Positions 1 to 10,334 of a stretch of 64,000 nucleotides of DNA are shown here, one piece after another; position 1 is the stretch's first letter, and each line of letters starts with the position of its first letter. The notes below the pieces were generated by a model. That model had not been told where the DNA came from. It ran no database searches and saw only the letters and a list, made by a program, of their open reading frames with translations. Both the position numbers and the translations under genes were made by a program. Source of the stretch: Phycisphaerae bacterium (lineage in GTDB: Bacteria > Planctomycetota > Phycisphaerae > Tepidisphaerales > Tepidisphaeraceae); assembly GCA_030448225.1 (NCBI GenBank), contig JAUJNJ010000012.1:3166-67165 (forward strand). The letters are read 5' to 3'.

Positions 1-819
1 AAGGAACTCGCCGCCGACGGCGCGGTGGAACTGAACCTGATCGGCCAGGACACGACGAGCTACGGGACCGACATCGGCTATGGTGCCGGCCTGTCTGGTC
101 TACTTAAGACGCTCGACCGCAACCTGAAGGACGTCCACTGGCTGCGGCTGATGTACGCGTACCCGTCGTGCTTCACCGACGAGATGATCAAGACGATCGC
201 CGACGGCGCGCGGATCGTGAAGTACATCGACATGCCGCTCCAGCACATCAACGACGAGGTGCTGACGAAGATGCGGCGCCGCGTCACGCGTCGCGAGATC
301 GACACGCTGCTGCAGAAGCTGCGCACGTGGGTGCCGGGCATCGCGATCCGCACGACGTTCATTGCCGGCGCGCCGGGCGAGACCGACGCGCAGCACCAGG
401 AGCTCGTGAAGTTCGTGAAGGACTTCGGCTTTGACATGATGGGCGTCTTCCCCTACAGCCCCGAGCCCGGCACCCCGATGGGCCGGATGGAGGGGCAACT
501 GCCCGACGACGTGAAGCAGGCGCGGGTCGAGGAGTTGATGCTCGCCCAGCAGGAAGTGGCGTTCGCCAAGAGCAAGGCGCAGGTCGGCCAGACGATCCCC
601 GTCCTGATCGAGCGCCCCGCGGGCCGCGACGCGGAGGACGGGTGGGTCGCCCGCGGCACGAGCCAGGCGCCGGACATCGACTCGGTCACGTTCGTCCACG
701 GCCGCGGGCTGCACGCGGGGCAACTCGTGGACGTGAAGGTGACGGACTTCCAGGCGTACGACCTCGTCGCCGAGGTGCCGCGCAAGCGGTCGCGGACGCT
801 CAACGTGATCCGGTCCTGA
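1..819 (+). CDS. rimO: Ribosomal protein S12 methylthiotransferase RimO (5' partial)
   Basis: The frame is open to the left edge, so the gene begins upstream and only the last 272 codons are here. RimO is a radical-SAM iron-sulfur enzyme that methylthiolates an aspartate of ribosomal protein S12. The visible part starts in the conserved NLIGQDTTSYG block, which in this family reads QDT(T/S)xYG, followed by the IKYIDMPLQH-type segment (VKYIDMPLQHI), the FIAGAPGET loop and, from about residue 190, a C-terminal TRAM domain. The QDTT block and the PLQH segment favour RimO over the tRNA enzyme MiaB. The N-terminal cluster cysteines and the CxxxCxxC motif lie outside the window. Confidence 0.9.
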   Translation, partial: KELAADGAVELNLIGQDTTSYGTDIGYGAGLSGLLKTLDRNLKDVHWLRLMYAYPSCFTDEMIKTIADGARIVKYIDMPLQHINDEVLTKMRRRVTRREIDTLLQKLRTWVPGIAIRTTFIAGAPGETDAQHQELVKFVKDFGFDMMGVFPYSPEPGTPMGRMEGQLPDDVKQARVEELMLAQQEVAFAKSKAQVGQTIPVLIERPAGRDAEDGWVARGTSQAPDIDSVTFVHGRGLHAGQLVDVKVTDFQAYDLVAEVPRKRSRTLNVIRS

Positions 820-968
820 CGCCGGCCGCCTAACCCCATTTATTCCGTTCGACGCCGCGCGATTCCCCTGCGCCGGTCCCGGCCGGCGCGGTATAACCCC
901 GCCGGCGGGAGCGTCGCGCCGTTGGCGGGCGCCCCGCGGGGCCGGGCATCGTCGGGAGGGAATCGCGC

Positions 969-1700
969 ATGACGAAGTTCCGCTGCCAGCAGTGCGGCCA
1001 CCGGATCGCGATGCCGCCGCGGCACATCGGCAAGCTCGTGCGGTGCCCGGAATGCGGCGGGTCTACGCACCCTTGGCCGAGCAGATCGTCGGCCAGCCCG
1101 CCCTGCCCGAGCCGCACCTCCGCCGCACGCGCCGGCCGCCGCCGCCGGCGACTTCCCCGCGCCGGTCGTCGCCCCACCAGGTGCGGCACTGCGGCAACTG
1201 CGGGCGGCCTATCGGCCGGCTGGAGATGTCGAACGTCTGGCACGGCAACGTGGTGTGCGTGCCCTGCCACGGCCACCTCGCCCATCCCACGCCGGGCCTC
1301 GCGATCGTCGCGTCGCCCGCGCCGGCCGCACCGCGCCGAACGCCGAGACGCGCGTCGCCACCGTGGTGCCCGTGTCGCGGCGGAAGCGGATCTCGCGCGG
1401 CTCGGGTCCCTCAGTCGCACTCGTCGCACGCCGCCGACCCGGTCGATCGCCTCGTGCCGGTGCTTCGACCGGACCGGTACGAACGATGCTGGCGCTCGCA
1501 AGGCGATCGGCCTCGCCGGCTACTTCCTGATCAGCTTCGTGCAGGTCATCAGCCTGCTGGCCAACATCGCGATCGTGGGCCTGCTCCTGCTGCTGGCGCT
1601 GTACCTGCTGTACCGCGGGTCGGCCGCCCGCGACGGCGGTTCTCGTCTGGCGACGGCGGGGTCGGATGGCGAGGGACGCCCGGCGCCTGAACGACGGTGA
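969..1700 (+). CDS. Zinc-ribbon membrane-anchored hypothetical protein (frame-broken)
   Basis: The N-terminus reads as a zinc ribbon with CQQC and CPEC pairs about 20 residues apart. A second pair (CGNC and CVPC) follows near 1195-1265 in another frame. A single hydrophobic helix with the core LLANIAIVGLLLLLALYLLY closes the protein in the first frame at about 1555-1610. The frame changes near 1060 and returns by about 1500, so at least two indels are present. The product would be about 240 residues: two zinc-binding modules, a basic proline-rich linker and a C-terminal membrane anchor. No specific function is recognised. An ATG 6 bases after a GGGAGGG stretch supports the start. Confidence 0.6.
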   Translation: MTKFRCQQCGHRIAMPPRHIGKLVRCPECGGSTHPWPSRSSASPPCPSRTSAARAGRRRRRLPRAGRRPTRCGTAATAGGLSAGWRCRTSGTATWCACPATATSPIPRRASRSSRRPRRPHRAERRDARRHRGARVAAEADLARLGSLSRTRRTPPTRSIASCRCFDRTGTNDAGARKAIGLAGYFLISFVQVISLLANIAIVGLLLLLALYLLYRGSAARDGGSRLATAGSDGEGRPAPERR

Positions 1701-1708
1701 GAGAAGAC

Positions 1709-2339
1709 ATGGCTGAAAGGCTTTTCCAAGCCCGCCGGTTCGTCCTGCTGCTGATCGCGGCCACGGCGTGCGTCGGCCGCCGCGCCCGCACCTCCGGCAG
1801 ATGGCGAGCGCTCCCGCCGTCGCGCGCGGCGGGCAGGACCTCGTCGGTCGGCCGATGCCGCCGCTGCACTTCGACCGCCTCCAGGCGCGGGCGCCTCGCC
1901 GGCCGAGCCCCGCGTCACGCTCTACCGCTGGTGGACCGACGGCTGCCCGTTCTGCGAGAAGACGCTGCCGGCGATCCAGTCGTTGCGGAAGAAGTACGGC
2001 GACCGCGGTCTGCGCGTGGTGGCCGTCTATCACCCCAAGCCGAAGCGGCACGTCACCGACGAACTCGTGTTGAACGCCGCGAAGCGCCTCGGCTACGGCG
2101 GCGAACTCGCGGTCGACGAGGATTGGTCGGCGTTGGAGGGGGCGTACCTGTCGACCGGCGAGCGGCGGGCGACGAGCGTGTCGTTCCTCGTCGACGCCGA
2201 GGGCGTGATCCGCTTCGTCCACCCCGGCACGGAGTTCTTCCCGTCGCACGCCCCCGCCGACGCCGAGGAAAACGCCGACTTCGAACTGCTCGATCGGGCG
2301 ATCGCCCGACGGGTGGCCCCGCCGCCTTCCGAGCCGTGA
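1709..2339 (+). CDS. Thioredoxin-fold (TlpA/redoxin-like) exported protein, frame-broken
   Basis: The ATG at 1709 opens a hydrophobic signal segment (FVLLLIAATA). In the next frame a redoxin-type entry reads VGRPMPPLHFDRL, and in the third frame comes a TDGCPFCEK active site with a CxxC motif (CPFC), followed by an intact stretch from about 1925 to the stop. The C-terminal part contains the cis-Pro region (SVSFLVDAEG) typical of TlpA/ResA-type thiol-disulfide oxidoreductases. Two indels between about 1780 and 1900 explain the three frames. The inferred role is periplasmic thiol-disulfide exchange; the substrate is unknown. Confidence 0.65.
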
Positions 2340-2435
2340 CGGCCGGTCGCCTCGATGCGAACGGCAGGCAGATGCCCATCTCGCGCGGGCCACGGGGCTG
2401 GCTCGCGTGCGTCGTCGTCATCTGATCCGCGGACA

Positions 2436-3006
2436 TCAAACCGTCGCCGTCTCCGACGTTGCGAACGCCGCCTTCACGTTCGGGCGGGTGAAGAAGTAGA
2501 CGACGCACGCCGGGAACACGAGGTTGAACACCAGGCCGATCACCAGGCCGACCGTGCCCGACATCCACATCGTGGCGGGCGGCGCCGGCGTTCTTGAGCG
2601 GCCTCCATCTTCGGCATGTACCAGACGTAGTTCACGACCTGCCCCGCGACCGCGTACGCGATGTAGACCCACGCCAGCGTCACCATGCCCGATCGCGCCC
2701 ACGGCTTGAGGTAAAAGCACCTGATGCAGCAGAACGCCACGCCGAGCATCAGCAGCATCATGAAGACGGTGCCGACGATCGTGTAGGCGCGCAGGAACGG
2801 GTCGCTCTTGCCGCGTCGATCGCCGGGTTGGGCATCCCGAGGTCGACGAACAGGAACACGAGGCTGATCGGCGAGCAGAGGAGCACGAGCGAACTGAGGA
2901 CCAGCCCGATGATCGCCAGCACCGTCACCGACGTCGGCCGCTTGCCGGGCATCTCGACGTACGGGGCGGCGTAGTCGGGCGTGTTCGGCGGCGGCATCGC
3001 GGTCAT
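2436..3006 (-). CDS. Small multi-pass membrane protein (frame-broken)
   Basis: Reading leftward, the N-terminus is a Pro-rich cytoplasmic stretch followed by TSVTVLAIIGLVLSSLVLL and a second helix. After a frame change near 2815 the IVGTVFMMLLMLGVAFCCI helix and a WVYIAYAVAGQVVNYVW helix follow. After another near 2590 comes a last helix (GLVIGLVFNLVFPACVVYFF) and the end of the protein. About five transmembrane segments and 189 residues in all. Planctomycete genomes carry many short proteins of this layout. No function can be assigned. Confidence 0.55.
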
Positions 3007-3166
3007 GCAGGCTCCCGGGTCGGCTGAGGTGCCGCACAGGATAGCGACCCCGCGCCCGGCAACAAAGCGGCCGGGTCTGTTGCGAGACCGTTCGGCTCGG
3101 ACCGGTTTTCGAAGGCAACCACGGAGACGCTCAGAGCCTGTTCAAGAAGCCGCCGGCATCGCGGGT

Positions 3167-3224
3167 GCGCGGGCGTCTCGACCCGCGTTCTCGCCGAAAA
3201 ATGATGCGGGCGAGACGCCCGCGC
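3167..3224. repeat. Perfect 14-bp inverted repeat in an otherwise empty 420-bp spacer
   Basis: Between 3007 and 3429 no gene is visible. GCGCGGGCGTCTCG at 3167-3180 is exactly reverse-complementary to 3211-3224, and a further 5 bp pair (CCCGC with GCGGG) after one bulged base. The loop is AT-rich. The bases just after it (CATAGCTGCATCTTG) resemble those at about 25897-25912 (TATAGCTACATCTTG) in another spacer, which suggests a dispersed repeat. Confidence 0.5.
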
Positions 3225-3391
3225 CACACTACATAGCTGCATCTTGACTAAGACGTAGAGGCAACCGCCGGAAATGACTCTTCGATGGGTCGTCGCTTCC
3301 GACCTCGGCGTGTCCGCGCCGCGGGGTGGCCTTCTTACCTAAACAGTCGACGTAGCCATAGACCCCGTTTGACGGCTCCGGCCGCCACACG

Positions 3392-3419
3392 TTGCCGCCG
3401 GGCGCAATCCCCGTACAAT
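3392..3419 (+). promoter_or_regulatory. Putative pgsA promoter
   Basis: TTGCCG, a 16-bp spacer and TACAAT lie directly upstream of pgsA. Only 10 bases separate TACAAT from the ATG, so the transcript would carry almost no leader. The motif match is good at -10 and weak at -35. Confidence 0.45.
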
Positions 3420-3429
3420 CCGCCCCCGC

Positions 3430-4099
3430 ATGTTCCGCCACGTTCCCAATGCCCTGACCGGTGCCCGGCTCGTGCTGGCGTGCGTGTTCTTCGTGCTGCT
3501 CTCGTTCTACCAGTACGAGGGGCGCGGCGACCCGGTCCTGCTGACCGTCGCGTTCGTCGTGTACGTCGCCGCCCTCGTCACCGACTTCCTCGACGGGCAC
3601 CTCGGCGCGCAAGTGGGACGTCAGCAGCGCGTTCGGGCGGGTCGTCGACCCGTTCGCCGACAAGATCCTCGTCCTCGGGGCGTTCATCTTCTTCGCCGGC
3701 AAGAACTTCATCATCCCCGACGACGACGTGCCCCACCCCTACGTCGTCAAGACGATCACCGGCGTCGTGCCGGGGATGGTGGTCCTCCTGCTCGCCCGCG
3801 AGCTGCTCGTCACCAGCCTCCGCGGCATCGTCGAGGCGGGCGGGCAGTCGTTCGGGGCCGTCTGGGCGGGCAAGTTCAAGATGGCGTTCCAGTCGGGGAC
3901 GGTCCTGGCGATCCTCGCGTACGTCACGTTCCGGCCGTGGCTCGAAACCTCGGGCTACGACGGGTACGCGGTGTGGGTGCGGAACTTCGGCATCTGGGGG
4001 ACGGTCGCGATCACGTTGTACAGCGGGGTGACGTACGTCCGGCGTGCGGCGGCGATGTACGCCGCGAGCCTTCGGGGCGTCGGCCCGACTTCTTTGTAA
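3430..4099 (+). CDS. pgsA: CDP-diacylglycerol-glycerol-3-phosphate 3-phosphatidyltransferase
   Basis: This integral membrane enzyme makes phosphatidylglycerol phosphate from CDP-diacylglycerol and glycerol-3-phosphate. The CDP-alcohol phosphotransferase signature DG-x2-AR-x8-G-x3-D-x3-D is complete (DGHLARKWD ... GRVVDPFAD) once a single extra G near 3606 is removed. With the base present the frame breaks inside the motif, so the break is almost surely a sequencing error. The corrected product is about 223 residues with several hydrophobic helices, slightly longer than usual. uppP follows 37 bases later and also serves the envelope. Confidence 0.88.
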
Positions 4100-4135
4100 G
4101 GTCGGGGCCGTTCGGTCGCCGAAGATAGGAACGAA

Positions 4136-5194
4136 TTGCCGGATCTTCTCAAAGCCATCCTCCTGGGCATCATCGAAGGGGTCACCGAGTTCCTCCCCGT
4201 CAGCTCCACCGGGCACCTGCTGCTGGCCGACCGGCTGATGGGCCTGCACAAGGACCCGCAGTTCTGGCAGATGTTCGTCGTCTTCATCCAGGGCGGCGCG
4301 ATCGCGGCGGTCGTGGTCTACTTCCGCGAGCGGATCATGGAACTGCTCCGCGGGCAGCCGGAGCGCAAGCTCACGCCGCTGGAGATCTCGACCGGCATCT
4401 CCGCGACGAGCGCCCGCGCCGCCGGGCGCGGCGCCGGCGACGTGGGCCACGCTGACCCGGGCCAAATCGACGCCCACGCCGACGCCGGGCCGGCCGACGC
4501 GGCGCGCACGGGCGCGGCGGTCGCCTACGAGGCGCCGGCCCCGCCGGAGGACGCGCCCGTGACGTCGGCGCAGCGCGGCTGGGCGATCATGATGATCGTG
4601 CTCGCGTCGCTCCCGCTCGGCGTGGCGTACTTCGCCGACAAGTGGGCCGAGCAGCACATGCAGAGCTCGAACGTGATCGCCGCCGCGCTGCTCGTCGGCG
4701 GGCTGCTGATGATCCTGATCGAGTGGCTGCCGCTGAAGATCACCACCCGCCGGATCGAGCACATGACGTGGAAGCAGGCGCTGGGGATCGGCGCGGCCCA
4801 GGTCGTCGCCGCCCTCTTCCCCGGCACGTCCCGCTCGGCCGCCACGATCATGGGCGGGCTCGTCGCCGGGCTCTCGCGACCGGCGGCGGCGGAGTTCAGC
4901 TTCTTCCTGGCCATCCCGGCGATGGGGGCGGCCTGCACCTACAAGCTGTACAAGTTCCTCCGCGAGCGCGGCATGACCCTCGCCGCCGACGAGATGCTGC
5001 TGCTGGTGATCGGGACGCTCGTGTCGTTCCTCGTCGCCTGGGCGGTGATCGCGCTGTTCATGGGCTACATCCGCCGGCACAGCTTCGTGCCGTTCGCGAT
5101 CTACCGCATCCTGCTGGGCCTGATCGTCTTCTGGTTCCTCCGCTCCGGCGACGTCGGCACCGTGGTCACCGAGGCGGCCCTCCCCCTGCCGTAA
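4136..5194 (+). CDS. uppP: Undecaprenyl-diphosphatase UppP (BacA family)
   Basis: UppP recycles undecaprenyl pyrophosphate, the lipid carrier of cell-wall synthesis, at the membrane. The first conserved box (EGVTEFLPVSSTGHLLLA) and the second (PGTSRSAATIMGG) are intact, with about seven hydrophobic helices. The start is a TTG at 4136 preceded by AGGAACGA; no ATG fits the conserved N-terminus. At 352 residues it is longer than the usual 260-290, because residues about 85-140 hold an Ala/Pro/Asp-rich insertion between helices, low in complexity and probably a loop. Confidence 0.92.
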   Translation: MPDLLKAILLGIIEGVTEFLPVSSTGHLLLADRLMGLHKDPQFWQMFVVFIQGGAIAAVVVYFRERIMELLRGQPERKLTPLEISTGISATSARAAGRGAGDVGHADPGQIDAHADAGPADAARTGAAVAYEAPAPPEDAPVTSAQRGWAIMMIVLASLPLGVAYFADKWAEQHMQSSNVIAAALLVGGLLMILIEWLPLKITTRRIEHMTWKQALGIGAAQVVAALFPGTSRSAATIMGGLVAGLSRPAAAEFSFFLAIPAMGAACTYKLYKFLRERGMTLAADEMLLLVIGTLVSFLVAWAVIALFMGYIRRHSFVPFAIYRILLGLIVFWFLRSGDVGTVVTEAALPLP

Positions 5195-5223
5195 ACTTTC
5201 GGCGGATTCCCGCGCCCGCCGCT

Positions 5224-5253
5224 TTGGCCGACGGCGCCGGCGGGGGCTATACT
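5224..5253 (+). promoter_or_regulatory. Putative promoter of the PIN-TRAM gene
   Basis: TTGGCC, 18 bp and TATACT stand 36 bases before the ATG at 5290, after the uppP stop. The leader then carries a GGGGGAG ribosome-binding stretch. Confidence 0.4.
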
Positions 5254-5289
5254 GAACCGCGCCCGGGAATCCGGTGGGGGAGCGATCGC

Positions 5290-6375
5290 ATGGTCCTACA
5301 CATCCTACGCGCGATCTTCATCCTGCTGGTGGCGGCGGTCGGGTACTTCTACCTGCAGCTGACGTGGCTCTCCATGACGATCGCCGTCGCGGTGGGCGTG
5401 CTCGTCGTCTGCGTCGACATCCTCTCCCCCCGCCGCAAGCTGGCGATCTTCGCCGGCACGTTCTTCGGGCTGCTGATCGGCGTCGTCGTCTCCTACGCGC
5501 TGAGCTTCGCGGTGCGCCTCATCATCGAGCAGGCGAACCAGTACCTCAGCCGCCCGCTCCTCGACCCCGGGCAGTACGTGGCGTTCGCGAACCTGCTGAT
5601 CGGCGTGACGTGCTGCTACCTGTCGATCAGCTTCGTGCTCCAGACGAAGGACGACTTCCGGTTCATCATCCCGTACGTCGAGTTCAGCAAGCAGACCAAA
5701 GGCGCCCGCCCGATCCTGCTCGACACGAGCGTGCTGATCGACGGCCGCATCGGCGACATCGCCGGCACCGGCATCCTCGAGAGCCAGCTCGTCGTCCCGC
5801 GGTTCGTGCTCGAGGAGTTGCAGCTCGTCGCCGACCACAGCGACGGCCTCAAACGCAACCGCGGCCGCCGCGGCCTCGACGTGCTGACGAAGCTCCGCAA
5901 CGGCCGGGCGGACGTCGTGCTCTACGAGTCCACCCGGACGAGCGACCGCAACGCCACCGTCGATCAGCGGCTGATGGACCTCGCCCGCGAGCTCAACGCC
6001 CGCGTGCTGTCCAACGACTACAACCTGAGCAAGGTCGCGCAGTTGCGCGAGGTCGACGTGATCAACATCAACGACCTGGCCAACGCGCTCAAGCCGGTCG
6101 TGCTGCCCGGCGAGCGGATGGTCGTGCGGCTCGTGAAGGCGGGCGAGGAGGCGGGCCAGGCGGTGGGCTACCTCTCGGACGGGACGATGGTCGTCGTCGA
6201 AGGGGCGCGGCAGCACCTGAATGAAGACGCGGAGTTCGTCGTCACCCGCGCGCTGCAGACGAGCGCGGGTCGGATGATCTTCGGCCGCCTCCCCGCCGCC
6301 GATTCCACCCCCGCCGGCGGCGGGCCGCGGCGCCCGCGGCCGCGGAGCGACAGCGAATCCTCGGCCCCCGCCTGA
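5290..6375 (+). CDS. PIN/TRAM domain membrane protein (YacL family)
   Basis: Four N-terminal hydrophobic helices (residues about 3-125) precede a PIN nuclease-fold domain with LLDTSVLIDGRIGDI, an acidic EELQ helix and a late LSNDYNLSKVA motif. A TRAM domain (residues about 275-345) and a disordered Pro/Arg tail follow. YacL-type proteins occur in many bacteria as membrane-tethered PIN domains of uncertain substrate. The PIN acidic residues are present, so RNA cleavage is possible. At 361 residues it has the usual length. The ATG was chosen because the first helix begins there and a purine-rich site precedes it. Confidence 0.88.
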   Translation: MVLHILRAIFILLVAAVGYFYLQLTWLSMTIAVAVGVLVVCVDILSPRRKLAIFAGTFFGLLIGVVVSYALSFAVRLIIEQANQYLSRPLLDPGQYVAFANLLIGVTCCYLSISFVLQTKDDFRFIIPYVEFSKQTKGARPILLDTSVLIDGRIGDIAGTGILESQLVVPRFVLEELQLVADHSDGLKRNRGRRGLDVLTKLRNGRADVVLYESTRTSDRNATVDQRLMDLARELNARVLSNDYNLSKVAQLREVDVININDLANALKPVVLPGERMVVRLVKAGEEAGQAVGYLSDGTMVVVEGARQHLNEDAEFVVTRALQTSAGRMIFGRLPAADSTPAGGGPRRPRPRSDSESSAPA

Positions 6376-6671
6376 ACCGCGTTCACGCCCGATCGGCGTC
6401 GTCCGCCGCCGCGCCGTTAGGCAGCGACGCCGGGCGTACCCCTCCACTGCTTAGTCGCTAGGCGGCAAACGGGTCGATAACCGCACTTCTGACATTTGCA
6501 CGGCGTTTGCATTGAGGTCGGTCGGTCGGTGGCGGCCGTCTCGGCGGACGCGTCGGCCGACCCATTGACGACCGGGCGCGGCTGTGAAGAATGGCCGCAC
6601 CCGCGCGCCGAGGCCACCCGGGCTGGTGGTTCGCCGACCCTCGGTTCACCGTTTTCCTCAGGAGTCGATCC

Positions 6672-8847
6672 ATGTCCACTGTTCGCCAAGAGGCGATTCG
6701 CGCCATCGCCAGTGCCAAGCACAACCTCAACCGCGTCGACTTCCGCAAGACGCACCTGAAGGACCTCTTCGGGACCAACGTCTTCAACGAGGAAGTGCAG
6801 AAGGCCCGCCTGCCCAAGCCGGTGTTCAAGGGGCTCCAGAAGACGATCAAGTACGGCGCGCCGCTCGACCCGACCGTCGCCGACGCCGTCGCCAGCGCGA
6901 TGAAGGACTGGGCGATCGAGAAGGGCGCGACCCACTACACCCACCTGTTCCAGCCCATGACCGGCATCACCGCCGAGAAGCACGACAGCTTCATCGCCCC
7001 CAACGGCGACGGCGGCGCGGTGGCCGAGTTCAGCGGCAAGGAACTGATCAAGGGCGAGCCGGACGCGTCGAGCTTCCCGTCCGGCGGCCTGCGCGCGACG
7101 TTCGAGGCCCGCGGCTACACCGCCTGGGACCCGACCAGCCCCGCCTACATCGTCGAGAACCCCAACGGCTCGACGCTCGTCATCCCCACCGCGTTCCTCA
7201 GCTGGACCGGCGAGGCGCTGGACAAGAAGACGCCGCTGCTCCGCTCGATGGAGGCCCTGTCGACGCAGGCGATCCGCATCCTCAAGCTGTTCGGCAAGGA
7301 CGCGTCGCGCGTGGTGACGACGGTGGGCCCGGAGCAGGAATACTTCCTGATCGACAAGAACTTCTACGACGCCCGCCCCGACCTCATCACCGCCGGCCGC
7401 ACCCTCTTCGGCGCCCCCCCGCCCAAGGGCCAGGAACTGGAGGACCAGTACTTCGGCACGATCCCCGAGCGGGTGCTGGCGTACATGGCCGAGGTCGAGG
7501 CGCAGCTGTTCAAGCTGGGCGTGCCGGTGAAGACGCGGCACAATGAGGTGGCGCCGAGCCAGTACGAGATCGCCCCGATCTTCGAGAACAGCAACCTCGC
7601 CACCGACCACCAGAACCTCACGCAGGAGGTCCTGCGCAAGACGGCCGACAAGTACGGCCTGGTCTGCCTGCTGAACGAGAAGCCGTTCGCCGGCATCAAC
7701 GGGTCGGGCAAGCACAACAACTGGTCGATGAGCACCGACAGCGAGAACCTGCTCGAGCCGGGCAACACGCCGCACGACAACGCCCAGTTCCTGCTGTTCA
7801 CGACCGCCGTCATCCGCGGTCGCGAAGTACAGCGAGATCCTGCGGCTGTCGATCGCGTCGGCGCACAACGACCACCGCCTCGGCGTCGCCAACGAGGCGG
7901 CGCCGGCGATCATCTCGATCTTCCTCGGCGACCAGCTCAACGACGTGATCGACCAGATCGAGAAGGGCGGCCAAGACCAGCAAGCAGGGCGGGATGTTCC
8001 AGACCGGCGTCAGCGTGCTGCCGCCGCTGCCGAAGGAGGCCGGCGACCGCAACCGCACGTCGCCGTTCGCGTTCACCGGCAACAAGTTCGAGTTCCGCGC
8101 CGTCGGCTCCAGCGCGAACATCTCGATGCGCCAACACGGTGCTGAACACGATCGTCGCCGAGTCGCTCGACGTGATCGCCACGAAGCTTGAGGCCGACGT
8201 CGCCGGCGGCAAGGACCTCGCCCGCGCGATCCAGGACCTGCTGCCCGGGATCATCAAGGAGAGCAAGAAGGTCGTGTTCAACGGCAACGGCTACTCCGAG
8301 GAGTGGCACGCCGAGGCCGAGCGCGCGGGCTGCCGAACCTGAAGAACACGGTCGACGTGCTGCCGATCGCCGTCCGCAAGGACACGATCGAGCTGTTCAC
8401 GAAGTACAAGGTGTATTCCGAGAAGGAGCTGCAGAGCCGCTTCAACATCCTCTCCGAGACGTACGTCAAGACGATCGACATCGAGGCCAAGACGGCGGTG
8501 ATGATGGCCAAGACGATGATCCTGCCCGCCTCGCTGAAGTACCAGAAGGAGGTCGGCGAGAGCATCGCCGCCGCCAAGGCCGCCGGCGCCGCCCAGCCCG
8601 CCGGGCTGGAGACGTTCACCGCGCTCGTGAGCCGCGATCAACGAGTTGCAGAGCGGGATCAAGGGCCTGGAGAAGCGCGCAGAGCCACCACGCCGAGGGC
8701 TCGCCCTACGACCACGCGAAGCACATGCGCAACGAGGTGTTCCCCGCCCTGAACGTCCTGCGGACGGCGGCGGACAAGCTCGAGTGCATCGTCAGCGACG
8801 ACCTGTGGCCGCTGCCGACGTACCGCGAGATGCTGTTCATCAAGTAG
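6672..8847 (+). CDS. glnA: Glutamine synthetase type III (frame-broken in its second half)
   Basis: Glutamine synthetase condenses glutamate and ammonia with ATP. About 725 codons, no close match to the 450-residue type I enzyme, and the blocks [25 protein letters not shown] and [18 protein letters not shown] identify the type III (GSIII-N/catalytic) family. The first 380 codons are intact. After about 7818 the reading frame changes at about six places (near 7820, 7970, 8130, 8330, 8640 and 8690), yet conserved stretches continue in order to the C-terminal [10 protein letters not shown] and its stop. The ATG at 6672 follows AGGAG. A strong terminator follows the gene. Confidence 0.9.
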
Positions 8848-8884
8848 TCGCGCCGCCCGGCGACGCGTGCCGCGAATCGAAGGG

Positions 8885-8913
8885 GCCCCGGCTGCGAGCA
8901 GCCGGGGCTTTTT
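8885..8913 (+). terminator. Rho-independent terminator after glnA
   Basis: A perfect 10-bp stem (GCCCCGGCTG with CAGCCGGGGC), loop CGAG, followed immediately by five T. Confidence 0.9.
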
Positions 8914-8941
8914 CAAAAGCGCGGCTCGTACAATCCGCCGC

Positions 8942-10175
8942 GTGTCGGTCGTCGGCAACTACGTGGCCTCGACAGCTCGGGACCCGCCGAGGACGTCGCC
9001 GCGCGCGCCTGGCGGTTCCCGCCGGGCGGGGCGGAATGGGTCGTCACCTGCGACGCGCCGCACGACGCGCGCACCTCCGCACGCCGGACGGCGTCGAGAT
9101 GCGGTGGGACGACCCGCTCGACGCGCTGCGGTGGATGGTCGAATCGATCGAACGCCAGCCCGACCCGCGGGCCCGCTGGGTGGGCTACCTGAGCTACGAC
9201 TTCGGCCGCTCGTTCGAGGAGATCCCGTCACGCGCGGCCGACGACCTCCGGCTTCCGCTTTTCCGCTTCTCGCTTCAACACCCCGTCCCCCAGCCGCGCC
9301 GCAACCTGCGTCCGGCGTCCGGCGCATCTGTCGGCGCCCCCCGCCTCGTCCGCTCCACCTTTGGTCGCGACGGCTACCTTCGCGCCGTCAGCCGGGCCAT
9401 CGAATACATCCGCGCGGGCGACGTCTTTCAGGTGAACCTCTCGCAGCGGTTCACCGTCGCCACCGGCGAGCACCCCGCCGTGATCTACGCGCGCCTGCGG
9501 CGGCAGTCGCCGGCGCGGTACGGGGCGTACCTCGCGTACGACGACGCGGCGATCCTCTCGAACTCGCCCGAACTGTTCCTCCGGGTGACGCCCCGCGACC
9601 GTGCCGGCCGCCGCCGCGTGATCACCCGCCCGATCAAGGGGACGCGCCCGCGGCTGCCGGGGATGGACGTGGCGCTGCGCGACAGCGCGAAGGACCAGGC
9701 CGAACTGAACATGATCGTCGACCTCGAGCGCAACGACCTCGGCCGGGTGTGCGAGATCGGCAGCGTGCGCGTGACCGAGCCGCGGACGATCGAGCCCCAC
9801 CCCACCGTCTACCACGGCGTCGCCACGATCGAGGGCGCGCTGCGCGGCGACGTCGACCTCGTCGACCTGCTCCGCGCCACCTTCCCGGGCGGCTCGATCA
9901 CCGGCGCGCCGAAGATCCGCGCGACGCAGATCATCGAGGAACTCGAGCCCGTCCGCCGCGGCCCCTACTGCGGCGCGATCGGGTACATCGCGGCCGACGG
10001 CGGCGTCGAGTTCAACGTCGCGATCCGCACGATGGTCATCAAGGACGGCCTCGCCCACGTCGCCGTCGGCGGCGGCATCGTCGCCGACAGCGTGCCGGCC
10101 GAGGAGTACGAGGAAACGCTCGTGAAGGCGCGGGCGATGTTCGACGCGCTGGGCGTTTCGGCGCGAGATCTATGA
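8942..10175 (+). CDS. pabB: Aminodeoxychorismate synthase component I
   Basis: The enzyme converts chorismate and ammonia to 4-amino-4-deoxychorismate for folate synthesis. The chorismate-binding domain is complete: RPIKGTRPR, LERNDLGRVCEIGSVRV, FPGGSITGAPKIRA and a final GGGIVADSVPAEEYEETL. The lysine of PIKGT is characteristic of PabB; anthranilate synthase TrpE has alanine there. The N-terminal 60 codons are spread over other frames (indels between 8980 and 9090), so the GTG start at 8942 is tentative. It lies 7 bases after a TACAAT box, which would give a leaderless message. Confidence 0.87.
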
Positions 10176-10334
10176 CGACCACCGGTCTCGCCTTGCCGCC
10201 GATCCGCCGCTCGATCGCGCATGAGGCGGCGCCAGGCCCCGGCCCCCCGCGACGACTGCCCCAGCGATCGCGTAACAGTTCCGCAACGCGTCGAGCGTCA
10301 CGGGCGCTTGTCGGGCTGCCGACGGCGTCACAAG

